Assembly (NCBI RefSeq): GCF_037126465.1
Contig: NC_088206.1
Span: 12,375,187 to 12,439,186 of the forward strand
Reading direction: 5' to 3'
Source: Ornithodoros turicata
Lineage: Eukaryota > Arthropoda > Arachnida > Ixodida > Argasidae
DNA length: 64,000 nucleotides
The position numbers and the translations under genes are program-made. Of the stretch, positions 32,840 through 45,300 are shown piece by piece (positions within the stretch are counted from its first letter, which is position 1; each line of letters starts with the position of its first letter). The notes beneath the pieces are model-generated. The model was not told the origin of the DNA, did not search any database, and was given only the letters and a program-made list of their open reading frames with translations.

Positions 32840-33680
32840 GGTCACGTGACACCGCGCGACAGTGCTGCCACCGTCACGTGATCGCCTGCGTTTACGATAC
32901 CGCCGAATCTGTGCAAGCACGGCAATAACAATGCGAGACAACTCGACGATTTCACAAAACAGAAAAATGCTTTCAGTATTTCAAATTCAGCAATTTCGAA
33001 ATTTCAAAACGAGTTTCGCCGGGAAGTTGCCGCAACTAAACGCCCTCTGCACGATGACCAAAATGTGATGACACTTTTATTACCCGAACATCGTAAAAAA
33101 AATATCTAATAAAGGAGATCTTTAGGTACGGAACATATTGTTGGTTTCATCATCTGCTTCCGTAATCGCGAAAGGTGGCGCACCAAGCGGTGTCAGGCGG
33201 AAGAGTTGATTGACGATGACGGATTGGCACTGATTAGTGGGTGCTCGACATTGAAACGCTGAAACGATATCCAAACGTTTACGAAACCCCGTGGATGAAC
33301 GGGTGAAAATAGCGGAACACAATGTTGCCTGATCGGCTGCTTCCGTGACTAGTGGACCGAAACATAAATGGAGGTACAGGGCAAGCCAAGTACGCGGTGT
33401 CTACAGTTTATTCAACCCAGTTCTACCTCGATACTGCTGACGTACAGTAAAAACAGAAGGAAAAGGGCATATGGAACAAGAGGCAATTCTCTTTAGTTTT
33501 CTTTTCTGTCTGGATATACCGCGTTCTTGTTCGAAGCGTTTCTTACACTTGATTTTTCTTCCCTCAAAACTGAGTTCAGGTCAGCTCATACAAGGAGCTG
33601 ATGTTCAGGAGCGAACTATTTTGTTTTCTTCCAAGCCATAGCGAATCCAGTCTTCACCAAGTATTATTCGGTTTCTAAGC
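32840..33680. other. No gene seen
   Basis: No recognised coding or repeat signal. Confidence 0.35.
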
Positions 33681-33689
33681 TGTTTTTCA

Positions 33690-33840
33690 CACCTGTCTTT
33701 TGACCTTTTCGGACACCATAGGACTTCGATCCTTATTGTGAAGAGGCTCATTATTTCATTCCCCACATAACCACCAGCAATGGGGTAGAGTATCGCCCCC
33801 TTGCGATGAAACTCCGCATTCATCGTCTCACAATAAATTT
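33690..33840. repeat. Dispersed repeat, probable LINE 3' end, copy 3 (inverted)
   Basis: It reads as the complement of copies 1 and 2: CATAGGACTTCGATCC, TTATTTCATTCCCCAC, AGCAATGGGGTAGAG and CAATAAATTTATTG at the end. It lacks the AAC tail. Confidence 0.7.
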
Positions 33841-35055
33841 ATTGTTTTCTCTTCCGTCAATGCCGAATGTTGGTGGATTATAATTGGAAGACAAGTATAT
33901 TGAGTGGTAAGCAGCATTAGTATCAGCGGAACATTTTTATATCTGTCATCTAACGCAGGAATACCATAATAAAAGGGTTTAACAAACAGGGTGTGAGCAA
34001 TGATACCTTTTACAGCCCCGGACATTTGTATACTATGTGTGACAGGACTAATGACACTTCGTACTTATTTACGACCACTTTTATGAAACTAAACCAAATT
34101 GTAATTTAACTAAATTAACTAAAATTAATTAACTAAACCTAATGATACGTAGACATAGCTGCCGGTTCGAGGACGAGATTGAAGGAGGTGCATACCGCCA
34201 ACCACAGAGAGACCGATTGCGCACACGGAGTGAATGAGCATTGTCTTTGTCAGTATCCCGGTTCTATGTACTACCCGTGCCCACTAATCGGAGATGCCAC
34301 TGCTACGGACGTACGATGAAATAAGACGAAAGTGTAAAAAGTAATGAAGCCGAATTGACAGTACCAGAATTGAATGAATTGACAGCACCAGATTGCGTGA
34401 AGCCACTTTCAACAACGTCATAGACAGTATCCATGGTTACTGACCTCCATTCTTGCAACGACTGATACTTTCAAATATTCCCAAGAACGGTCGACGAACG
34501 GAACTTGCTCCCGTCCGAGATTTTCCAGTCGGCCGGCTAATTTAGTCGAAGCGCTCGAGCGAATTTTTTTGTTAATTTTTTGTTATTGTGTCAATATGTA
34601 TTGTGAACGGTACTTGTCCTGTTTTTCCGGTTTTCTTGTTGGCAACTTTTGGTTCAAGCATTTGCGCGGAACTTTTATGAATTTGTGAACGTGTCTTGCA
34701 AGCTTTTGCTCGCTGTCTGACGCTTGAGCCGATTTGTAGTGACCTGCTTTATTGAGGATACCCCCCCCCCCCCCCCCTGCCTGGGCTACGGCTCGCAGTT
34801 TGTTAAATAAATTCAAAAAAATTCACGAAATAACGCACGTGCTAGTTCTGTCGCCGCGTTATCAATACGAATTGACTACTTTCAGCCGCGGGAACCGTGA
34901 TGTACCATGCAATGCCACATAGCACATAACCAGTATACCGAGTTGTTCAGCTCTTGGGTCCCTGGGATAACCCCCGCAACCAAAGACAAGCGATCTCCCT
35001 TCTATAGTTGCCTTCTTGAACCAGTCTGGACTCAGTAGGGAACTGTTCCTTTTTT
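33841..35055. other. No gene supported
   Basis: It contains a C-run of about 17 at 34761-34777 and an AAACTAAATTAACTAAAATT AT-rich tract near 34095-34140. No coding frame was recognised. Confidence 0.4.
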
Positions 35056-35064
35056 TTTAATTCC

Positions 35065-35320
35065 GCGTCAGCGCCGCGAAGCAACTGTGGCTCTGAGCGG
35101 CGTACAGATGTAGACAGATGGAGAGAGGGCAGCAGGAAGGAGCGGGGGACAGGGGGGGTTAGTGTGCGTCCTGGACCGACTTCGAGGGGAACTGTACCGA
35201 CATTCGTGTGGAAAGTCTGCCGGAAAACCCAGGGAAAACCCCAGACAGCACAGCCGGTGACAGGATTCGAACCCGCGTCACCTCCCACTCTCGCACCTCC
35301 CACAAATAAACAGGCCCTCA
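35065..35320 (-). mobile_element. tRNA-derived SINE, copy 4 (minus orientation)
   Basis: It matches copies 1 and 2 through CTCTGAGCGGCGTACAGATG, GAGAGAGGGCAGCAGGAAGG, GACCGACTTCGAGGGGAACT, GGAAAACCCAGGGAAAACCC and the inverted tRNA head GATTCGAACCCGCGTCACCT. It is the best preserved minus-oriented copy. Confidence 0.88.
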
Positions 35321-35624
35321 GTGCGCATGCGTACGGACAGTTTGTGTAGGACATCTGACGGTGTATTTTTCTTCTATGCTCTCGTATTTTTCGTTCTAGT
35401 CTCCGGGTGTGCTGCGGTTAGGCATCCCTGGCAATAGAGCAGTTGGCGCCTTTAGTGGCAACCGTGAACGTTCCAAGCTTTATTTATTTTGGAGTTGGAA
35501 TAAAAATAAAAATATTTATTTTATTTTTTCTTACTTCCTAATGTCTATCTAATCTTTGTGGAATAGTACAGCGGCGATAGCTTTAACATAAAGCCTTCAC
35601 GAAAACCTTCATGCTAAAGGCATG

Positions 35625-35965
35625 CATGTTTTCGGATCCGCGAGCCTCTGCGGATATCCGCATCTTATCCGCAAATAAGCATTTTAGTGTCTGCGCTGAC
35701 GTCCGCTAGGTGGGGCCATGGTGGAGAGCGCCAAGTGAATGCAAAATGGTGTCGAAGCAGTGTCATCCCTCGCATTGCTGCGGCTTTAACTGTCATTACT
35801 AGAAAACTGTGGATGAGCAATGAGTGCGGATGTGCGGATATACTCAACATCCACGCTGTGCGGATACCCCTATTTCAACAAGCGCTTTTGCGGAAGCGGT
35901 CGCGGTTCTTACATGGGCGGGTTCCCTGCGGATGCTGTCAAAGTTATCCGCGCTTACCTTTAAGT
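35625..35965. mobile_element. Transposon-like block with GCGGAT/ATCCGC motifs
   Basis: TGCGGATATCCGC, TATCCGCAAATAAGC, GTGCGGATGTGCGGATA, GTGCGGATACCCC and TTATCCGCGC are spread across the stretch. Such clustered short motifs are usual in subterminal regions of hAT elements. Termini were not defined. Confidence 0.4.
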
Positions 35966-36179
35966 ATTGTGCACAGTTCCCCCACATATGGCGCCCGATA
36001 CTGTTCCCCTGCCTTCTGCTTCCTCACAGGAAACTGCACTCTCAGTGAAAGAAGGAACAAATGAAAGGGAACAACCATCAAGATAGCGTCCCACTGATTG
36101 CATGGCGCAGTATATACCCGATACTCGGGCTATATATATGTGTCAGTGTTTGAATGATTCTTTTGTTCACTCCTTACAG

Positions 36180-36359
36180 AAAGGACCTGTGGATTTCCTG
36201 GTTTGCCGGCGCACGCGAGTGTAACCTTTTCGGACGAGAGCCTCAGAGTGGGCACCGTAGCCACGTACACGTGCGACCCGGGATACGAGCTCTTGGGGCC
36301 GGCAAGAAGAACGTGCAGCGAGGACGGCACATGGTTACCGCCAGGCGTTCCCTTCTGCG
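36180..36359 (+). CDS. fw: fw exon: sushi (CCP) domain 1
   Basis: Acceptor TTCACTCCTTACAG and donor TTCTGCG|GTGAGA; 180 nt, phase 1 in and out. It encodes a CCP with four cysteines in order ([22 protein letters not shown]) and the conserved Trp. It is the first exon I can place. An exon ending in phase 1 must precede it, and I did not find it in the window. Confidence 0.88.
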
Positions 36360-39300
36360 GTGAGAGAACTTTCCCTTAAAGAAAACACACACATACAGAG
36401 AAAGAGAGAGAGAGAGAGAGAAACTGGGATATCCAAATATGTGGCCGTGATGCATGGTATGACTATCAAAGTCGCAAGTGGAGGACGTGAGTGCTCACGA
36501 AGGTGACAACAGTGTGAAAGAACAAGAGCTAGTGCGAGTGTGGTGTAACAGTTAGAGCACATGACCGATAACAAGAAACTGAACTACATGTATAGTCGTG
36601 TTATCTAGTCCGTGGGCTACATGCACCGTTGGAGATAAGGAGACGCAATAGAGCGCCATGAGAAATACCACGGCGCCACCACGCAGTGTAGTGTCATGTG
36701 GCCAGTGCTAACAGCAAATACGACTAGATTTCTTTTCCTTCTTAAGTTGAACACGACTATATAGTAGTTGGTTGCGGTTCCAGCGCTCTGTCCTGACAAC
36801 TCTTTCTATGTTAGCTAGCGCTTACTTTTGCAATATGAATGATAAAAAAGTTGTTTTTTGATGTTGATCTTATACTGGCTTATATGATTATATATTAACC
36901 CCGCTGTCAAACTATGCGCAGACTGAACAATACAAGCGGGATGACTCTTCTTCCTGAAGAGCACGCTGATGAACAACTACGCTCTGTGTGACGTTCAGTG
37001 TATTAATAAGCTTAGATAATGTGACGTGCCGTCATGAATAATGCCCGCAATGCCCCCATTCAAAGGCGATATAGATATCACCAATTTCCATTCCCCTTGA
37101 CATGCAAAAGTGCGCATTGCGTGTTAGTAAAAAATGAAACACAAAAAATCGGAGCGTCAGAAAATTTATCGTGTGCCATGCACCCCTTCATCAGAAGGTA
37201 AAAAGAAAACGAAGTACCGCGTGGTGTACGGGTGAAAATGCAACGTTTTCGTCGCTGACCACGCGCTAAGAAAGATGAATACAAGACAGAACGAGCGACA
37301 AAGAAAAGCCAGAGAGCGAGCACAAAACTGCTTCGCCGTCTTTGCAGATGCGCCATCAAGTGCCGTCCTCTCCAGATGTGCACTTGAGACTCTCCATTCC
37401 ATGTGTACTGCATTGGCTCACTTAGCCGAGCCGTGTGTTGCTCTCTGTTATTGAGGTTTTTGCTCGTACTTTTAAAAAGTTCAGGGAACACCTCATCGCC
37501 CCTTCTCCATCACACATAAAAGGAAAACTGACGGTCTCCACACATACACGTATAAAAAAAAAAGAAAAAAAGAAAAGAAAGGAAGGAAAAGAAAGAAAGG
37601 AAGAGAAAAAAAAAGTAATCTTTTCGAGGAGGATAATTTCTTCCTGGCTAAGACCAGTTTTCGGAGCATTCCACGCACGAGGGGGCTAACAAAATTGCCG
37701 TTCAGAGCATACCCATCATTCTAGCGGCAGCAAGGACGAAAGGAATTCTCCGTTTAACGTAACAAAAATTTCCAGTTCGCCTTTAATCGCCGCTTCTTAA
37801 CTTTCTTATTCTTTTTTTTTAAAGTAACGACCACTTGTAAATAGAAAAGCACAGCGAAAGATGGGGCAGCATGTGGGGTCAGCCGAAATCAAACGCTTCA
37901 AAGACAGCCGCTTCCACTTCCCTCTCAGAAACTGAGCATCAATCCGTCACCGCGTCTCAACAGTGAGGTCAACGCGAAGAAGTTGTCCAGACCCTCCCAA
38001 AGTGCGTGGCTCGACGCGTGCGCGTCACCCGGTTTCGCATGCTCTGCTGGTCCGCCATTGTTGGGTCTACTATCGTCTTGTGCGCCTGCCAAGGTCGGCA
38101 AGTAGGACGCGTCTTCATTTCTAGGGCTCCTTCTGCCGTACTTATTTTTTCGTTTTCTTCTCTTCTTCTCTTATTTATTCCTTCGTTCCGGGTCACGACG
38201 GCAAGAGCCGTCTTTCCAGGTTCGCAGTAGCGAAAAAAAAAAAAAAAAAAAGAATGGACGGCAGCGCACATTGCTTTTGTTTCATTTTTGTCACGTTGCT
38301 GTTCTTCTGTCTCCATTCTCTTTACCTTTTATATATGTGCGCTTGGATTCTTCCACATTTTCTTCCCTGCTACACCGGTTTGAGCCATCTACTATGGGTG
38401 GAGAGGAACTAGAAAAACAAAAATCAAAATAAATAACGCGAAAAAAAAAAAGAAGAAAAAGCTAGAGAGAGAGTAGCGTACAGTAGACAAAGTAAACAGG
38501 TTCCGTTGTGTAAGCACTTTAGGAGATATCGATAGTGATTAATGAAGTCGTCTTAAGGCTCGAGACGCTGCCCATGACTTTCTGCAACAAATATGTTTTT
38601 GAGAAATAGTTTTTTTTTTTTATTCGAAAAGAAGCAGCAAATAGCGATGAGGGCATGCCGTTGGTTGGTCCTATCGGTCAAGGTTGTGAGCTTAAAGGTC
38701 GATGGCGTGGCAGGAGGTCTTTGAGGTGTACGAGGTCGCCATTAGTCTCGTTGGATGTTGTGGTTCACCGAGTACACATAGGTGTGTTGTAAGCATTAAA
38801 GCCACGCAACGGGAGCAGAGTCTACCAGTAAGAAAGTAGGAAACGAAAAATAGACGCGGAAATCGGTTGTCTTACGTAACGATATTTCATGCTGGCGCGT
38901 GGTATGAATTACATTGGAGGTCATCCACTCAGATATGAGTACAGAACAATATCCCAAAAAACATTACAAAGTTTCAAGATGGACAAAAACATTCGATCTC
39001 CCGTTTTGTGAGTGTGCGTATCGTGATATATTTGTCGGTGCTGTTTTTGTCGAAAATACTAACATATCGCGCGACACTGAATTGAAACGTGAATTTAGGA
39101 TGTACGTGGCTGTGGAGACGAAGTGATCGTCAAAGGACTGAGAAAACTTGCGAATCCAAGCACTCAAGAACACGAAGAGTCAAAATATAATGTCCGCTCC
39201 GATATCTCGAAGGAAGTACATATCAGAGCAGACAGATCACGCCGCCTATGGGTTGAGGGCATAACGCCCAAAACCGTCGACTATTAAACTGCAGTGCTTA

Positions 39301-42300
39301 GTGATTGATTGAAAAAAAAGAAAAAGAAGAAGAAGAAAAAGGAGATGTGAGACCCGACAAAGTCCGGATAGGCTACTTCAGAACACGCGAAAGGAAAAGA
39401 AAGTAGGAAAACAGAAAAAAATGCAAACCCAAGATGACCAGGAGTCATTACAAGGATTCAGATAACAAGCAGGGTTCAGTTAATGCAGCAATAGTTTAAA
39501 TGGCCGTAGTCTAAATGCACCAGTGACCCTTAACGCACTGCACAATGTACTCTGTCCTTAGGACAGTAGCTGATAAACACGGAGGCTTCAAAGGGTGTCG
39601 ATTAAAAAAAAAGCGTGTATTAACTGCGTGTATGGCTGGCACTTGGTGACTCACAGACCAGCACCCAATAACTTTTTCGATGCTGAAAAGGCGGTTACCC
39701 AGATGGGCCAGCGACGATTCTAAGAGACGGCGATGATCTCTGCAACTCCAGTGCTGTCCGTGTGTTGCTTACTCACTAGATATCTTTCCCCTGTCTGATG
39801 GCGTAATTCCTAACGTTCGCAGTTTTAAACGTGGCTGCTGGCAAGGCCCCGTTACAATCCAGTACCATAGGAGACGGCGTCCCCCAGAAGGCGGTGGATG
39901 GCAGCACGAGCGCCTTCTTTACACCCGACACTTGCGCGCTGACCGAACCGGAACCTAACCCCTGGTGGTACGTGAACCTGCTCGAACCGTACTCAGTTCA
40001 GCTCGTCCGCATCGACTGGGGAAACAACATGCCATCCGCCACCGTCGTCGTACGCGTCGGCAACAAGCGTCCAAATCACGGCGACAATCCCGTCTGCAAC
40101 CGCTTCAACGGACCCCTCGAAGAAGGACGACCTTTGTTCTTGCCATGCGCGACGCCAATGCCTGGGGCCTTCGTCAGCGTTCACCTAGAAGGGCCCGGAC
40201 CTCTGTCTCTGTGCGAAGTGTTTGTCTACACGGACCAGGCGCTTCCCGTGGAACGTTGCCCGTCCTTCAGAGACCAGCCGCTCGGCTCAACGGCGACTTA
40301 CAACGGGAAATGTTACATCTTTTACAACAACCAACCAACTCACTTCGATGCGGCAAGAAGGTTCTGTGATTCGCGGAGTGGGAACTTGGTCGACGAGACG
40401 AGTCCAGCTCTACAAGGATTTTTGAGTTGGGAGTTGTACAGGAGGCATAGGCACGACACCAACGCTGGACAGTACTGGATGGGGGCGACGAGAGATCCTC
40501 TGGACCCGACGTCCTGGAGGTGGCTCAACGGTAGAGAAGTCACAATTTCCTTCTGGAATTCTCCGGGAGGACAGAACAACTGTTCCAGGTTTGACGGCAG
40601 GAGAGGATGGTTGTGGTCGGACACCGATTGTGAACTGAGTCTGAACTTCATCTGCCAACACAGTAAGTATACGTTGCCTTTTGTACCTCTATGCTCCGGT
40701 TACACGCATTTCAGCCGGGTGTTAAGAAGGATTTTTTTTTATTTTACTTATCAACTTATCTCGAGCAGGAAATCAAGTTTATATTCTCACTAAGTAGGCC
40801 AAATGTAGTTGTATACAAAAGGGTTTATTATCGCGTATGCGTAGTAAGGTACACAAAGGTGGGAACAAATCGAGGAGATCGGTGGGAGATTAGAGAACAA
40901 AGAGAGGTCGGTGGAGAGCACGGTGACACCCGATATTCCTATTTCGTCCCTCATTCAGCCCTCTGAGAAGCAGATTCATACAGACACACAATATGTGTTG
41001 TCACACAACATCGCGTGTTACTCATAATGTAATGCGAGTACATAGCAACAACACGATCTCCAAGACGCGCGTTCCTTACAATACATTTATGGTTCCGGCC
41101 GCGTTGTGTACACTTGACGCAAAAATGTTATCGGAATATTTTTCTGGAAAGTCGACACATTCTGTAAAATTCGAAATATTCATCTGCTCCGTGTCACGGT
41201 AGTTTCTAAGATGTCGGCGCTTGTCGCTAAAAATGTTTCAGGAGTTACACTCCCTTGCCCTTAGCGCGTGGAGAATTCCTAGATCTCTAACATTCCCACC
41301 TATAGCAAATTCCATATTTCCGACCTCCAATTCATGTGTGATACCGGGTGCTTGTATACTCGACCATAACGTCGTACCAGAGCCCAACTGTTAAGCTAAG
41401 AAAGAAACCGAGGGTCGGTGACCACCATGTATAGCAGAACTGAAGCGCATGAGAATTTTAACGATCATTGCACAAACACTTTCAATTCCACAAGGGAAGT
41501 GAATGTGGCGGTTGATTTTGGTATCTTATATCTCACTATGTATACCGACGCTACATTCATTGATACTTGCAAGCGGATAAACGCCCTGCAAACCACTTTA
41601 GCGGCATAGTCTCCCATGCAGAGTCTTCGACCGTAACGGCGCGGCTCTGCACTGCGCGCTCAGTGAAATCCGTCCAGTCATGTATTTGTAAACTGGCCTT
41701 GAGGTCATGCCGCGTATTTCTAAATCCTACACGTGCGTTCCCCCAACCAGGACCGACAACATGCGGCAAGCCGGAACGACCGGCTAACTCAACAATCCTG
41801 GCTCAGAACTTCGAGGTCGGCTCCGTGATCGAGTACCGGTGTTCACCGGGTCACCTGCTCGTTGGGCCTAATATCAGAACGTGCCTGCCAAACGGCTTCT
41901 ACAGCGAGTTTCCACCCAAGTGCAGATGTAAGCCCTATACACACTATTGTCGTCCATGAAGCACGGCCCAGTTGCACTTCCTATTCTCGTCTTTGTCTCT
42001 TTGCAGATCTCGAGTGTGGCCCGCCGGCGCCTATTCCTAATGGCTCTCTGGATCTCGTCAATGGGACGAGACATTATCTAAGCGTAGTCCATTATACCTG
42101 TCGAGACGGATTTGTACTTGTCGGACGAAGTACGCTAGTGTGTGATGTGGATCAGCGCTGGAACGGTCCTCCACCCCGATGCGAACGTAAGATTATGTCT
42201 TGTCTATCTCTCTCTCGCTTAATGGGACACGTTAGCTATAAGCCATCTTTGTGCACTTATTGGACGGCGTTGCTGTTTCCGGTTTGAGAAAAAAAAAAAA

Positions 42301-45300
42301 AGCTGATTGGAGAAATGCGTCATCTGCTTCCACACGCAACTAAAGGTTGCGACTGCGCCGAGTTGTTGCCGGTGCAACGGTCCTTACAGTTCTTGCAGTC
42401 CTTACAGTGCCTACTGTTCTTATAGTGCAGTACTTACTTGGAAATACCACAGCTCGGATGTTTCTCGATTACCGAATCGAGGAGCCATCTCCAGAAAGTG
42501 TTGTTCTGTAGCTGACGTGTGGTCTTCCAAGTCGGTAACTAGGCTTCACTGAATGCTTCCTTTTCGGTACCAGCTGTGATGTGCAGAGCACCGCCTCAGG
42601 TTGCCAACGCCAGGATTCGTCTGTCAGCTGCATCGACGGTGTTTGGAACTGCGGCGGAGTACGACTGCGAACCTGGATTTATTCTTCGAGGCTCGTCAGC
42701 GCTCACCTGCGGCGCCACGGGATTTTGGGAAGGCGAGGTGCCCTACTGTGAACGTGAGTTTGCCTCTCTACCCTGTTGCGCGTTAGCGTGACAAGAATAT
42801 TGCGACGTTCTGAGGCTACCGAATGCGTACAAATGACGCGATAAGAACGCAAATAAAAAATAAAAATAACCGAATAAACAAATAAAGAAAGAAGCAAGTA
42901 AGAAATAACGTAATAAGAACGCATTGGGGGAAGGGATTGCCCGTCGTCCTTTCCAGTCAGAGTTGGCAACACAGGACAGTCCGCCCTTTAGGGTTCTTAA
43001 AGAACGCACTCGTACAGCGACACCCCCCAAGTCAGCCGTCGGGTGTTCGGTTCATCGTTCAACTACTTTGATCACTCCATAATCATTTTCCATTTGGACA
43101 TTCATTATGCTGTCATCACATCCGTCATTAACCCCACCGACCCCTGGTGGCTATTAACTACCCTCCAACATGACAAGTGAGCTGGAGCAGGGTCACCAAA
43201 TAGGCTGATGTACATTAATGGTGTACCTCAGTGTCATTACTCTGCACCCTATATTTAGTGACTGTAAGACGGAGTAGACGGCCTCACACTTGTGGAGCCA
43301 CAATCGGGGGCAATTCAGTACAGAATAAGCCTATTTTTAACTCAAACTAAATCCAATCCAATCCATGATTACAATCAGATCTTAAGCACCAAATCCACGA
43401 ATTCAGTCCGAGAATTCGCTTGTTGCCAAAGTACTCGTAAGTATCCACCTACGCATTTCATAGTATCAATACTCGAATTCGCTTACGAATATGGCCCGCA
43501 GAACAGCCTCGTCCTTAATAGCGAGTGTCCCATATTGCCCTCTTACTGGGGAGCGAACAGCAGGTGAGCGCTTTTCTATTCCTCATGTCTGCTTCTTCTT
43601 TATGTCATTTTTTGTTCTTCTCCGTGACCGTTTTATGGACCATTCAACAAAGACTCATATGCTGCAAATAACATCGCGAACCGTTCACGGTTACAAGAGG
43701 GGCATAATCGTACTTGCTCCGTGACCGACTCTTCGCTACTCTTCCTTGAACAGTGACCGCACTGGGAGACGTGCACGTGTTTCAGCCATCATTTACGCCG
43801 GGAGACTGCTAGACAGCGTAGACGTACCTACGCTGCATAGTATTTCATCAGTTGCTGAATCTCTGTCGCGTTCGAGACACTCCGTCGGCTCTATTCTGAA
43901 TCCTGCGTCCTCTTCGTCGCGCGTAACAGCATTGGACCGGCATTCTCCGATCTGGCATAAGCTTTCCGGTCGAAACGTCTGGCGTTTCCTCAACTTCTTC
44001 TGAAGGAGCGCGAAGGCGTTCTTTTAATGACGAGCGCCCTCTCAATAATTACCCCCGCCTACTTCCTGGAAAACCGAGGAAGGTGCAGCAATAGCCCGTT
44101 GTGCTGCATACTGCCCCCTTGTTACCGGTTAAGTGTGAAAGGAAGACGGGTTAGAAAAAAATGTACAGAAGATGGAGAAATGGCGTGAGAAGAGGTTAGC
44201 TAGGAAGGGTGTGTACATAATAGGAGGCGTCGGGGTCTTTTTCTTTTTGTCTCGCGTGGTGTGCGGTATTTTGTGAGGTTCCCGATGCAAGGAGGGTACG
44301 TTTAGCCTCAGCGACGTTCTTGCTGAATGATGCCACTTGGCAAAGTCGTCTGCTATATAGCCGTGCTTCCGTATGGCTTAGTGGTTAGCACACCCGAGCA
44401 TAATTCAGACGTGCTTGGTACAATCCCCAGCCGCTGTCTTGCGTTTTCGACGTTTGTCTGTTTTTGTGCTCAAGCCTCAGATGACAGCTACTTTCCGAGA
44501 GCCAGCAGGAAGCCAGCGTTCGTAGTGAAGAAGGAGATGAGGGAGGAAAAAGGGGGAACCAACACCAATCTTGCACAGATGGCAAATGATGGCAATATTT
44601 TCATGTCGGGCTGTCGCCCCCACGGTACCGTCATTGACCAGGCGGTATAGGCATTTCTTTGTGGAATACATGTTTTCTGTCTGGCCTAAAAAAAAACGAG
44701 GCATTTCTGCGGAAGACGGGATTTCTGCGGAAGACTAGCGGATCGCTAGTTGCACTTTATGTGCCCCATTACGTTTTCATTGATATGGGTGGCAGAAAAT
44801 GTGTCTGAAGAAGACTGTGCGAAACACGTTATTTTTCCCCCAAAATGCCCCAAAATGCGCACACGCCAATGACTTTTTTACTTTTTTAAAACTCGGTGAG
44901 CTGTGTTAGCATCACCATAAAACCTTCTTGTGTTCTGTCCCCGTAATAGTACCGTACACATTGTTCCGTTTAATTTGTAACTTTTGGTTCGTAGTGTTGT
45001 CCTTTGCAATATCCGTATATATTATTGCATGCTTTATTGAGCTCTCTACATTTCACATTCGCAGAATTCGCGGTCACCCTCCCGTCGGCACGCTCCACCG
45101 CTATACCGAACTGTATTGCGGGAAGCGGCCTTGCAGGACAGGAGTACAATGAGAAATTGCGTTTATGCCAATTAACACCAAAACCGAATAAAAATTTTAA
45201 GATGTCATCGTCTAAGAAGTAAGAACAACATGCAGAGAACTCCTGGAAACAAGAATGGCAGCAGCAGAATGTATATCTAGTGCACCCAGGTCAAATGAAT

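Noticed and set aside
43755..44003. Ser/Arg-rich plus frame in the large fw intron after a TTCCTTGAACAG acceptor-like site
   Set aside because: Not in CCP format, no compatible donor before the stop, and no known domain; not accepted as an fw exon.
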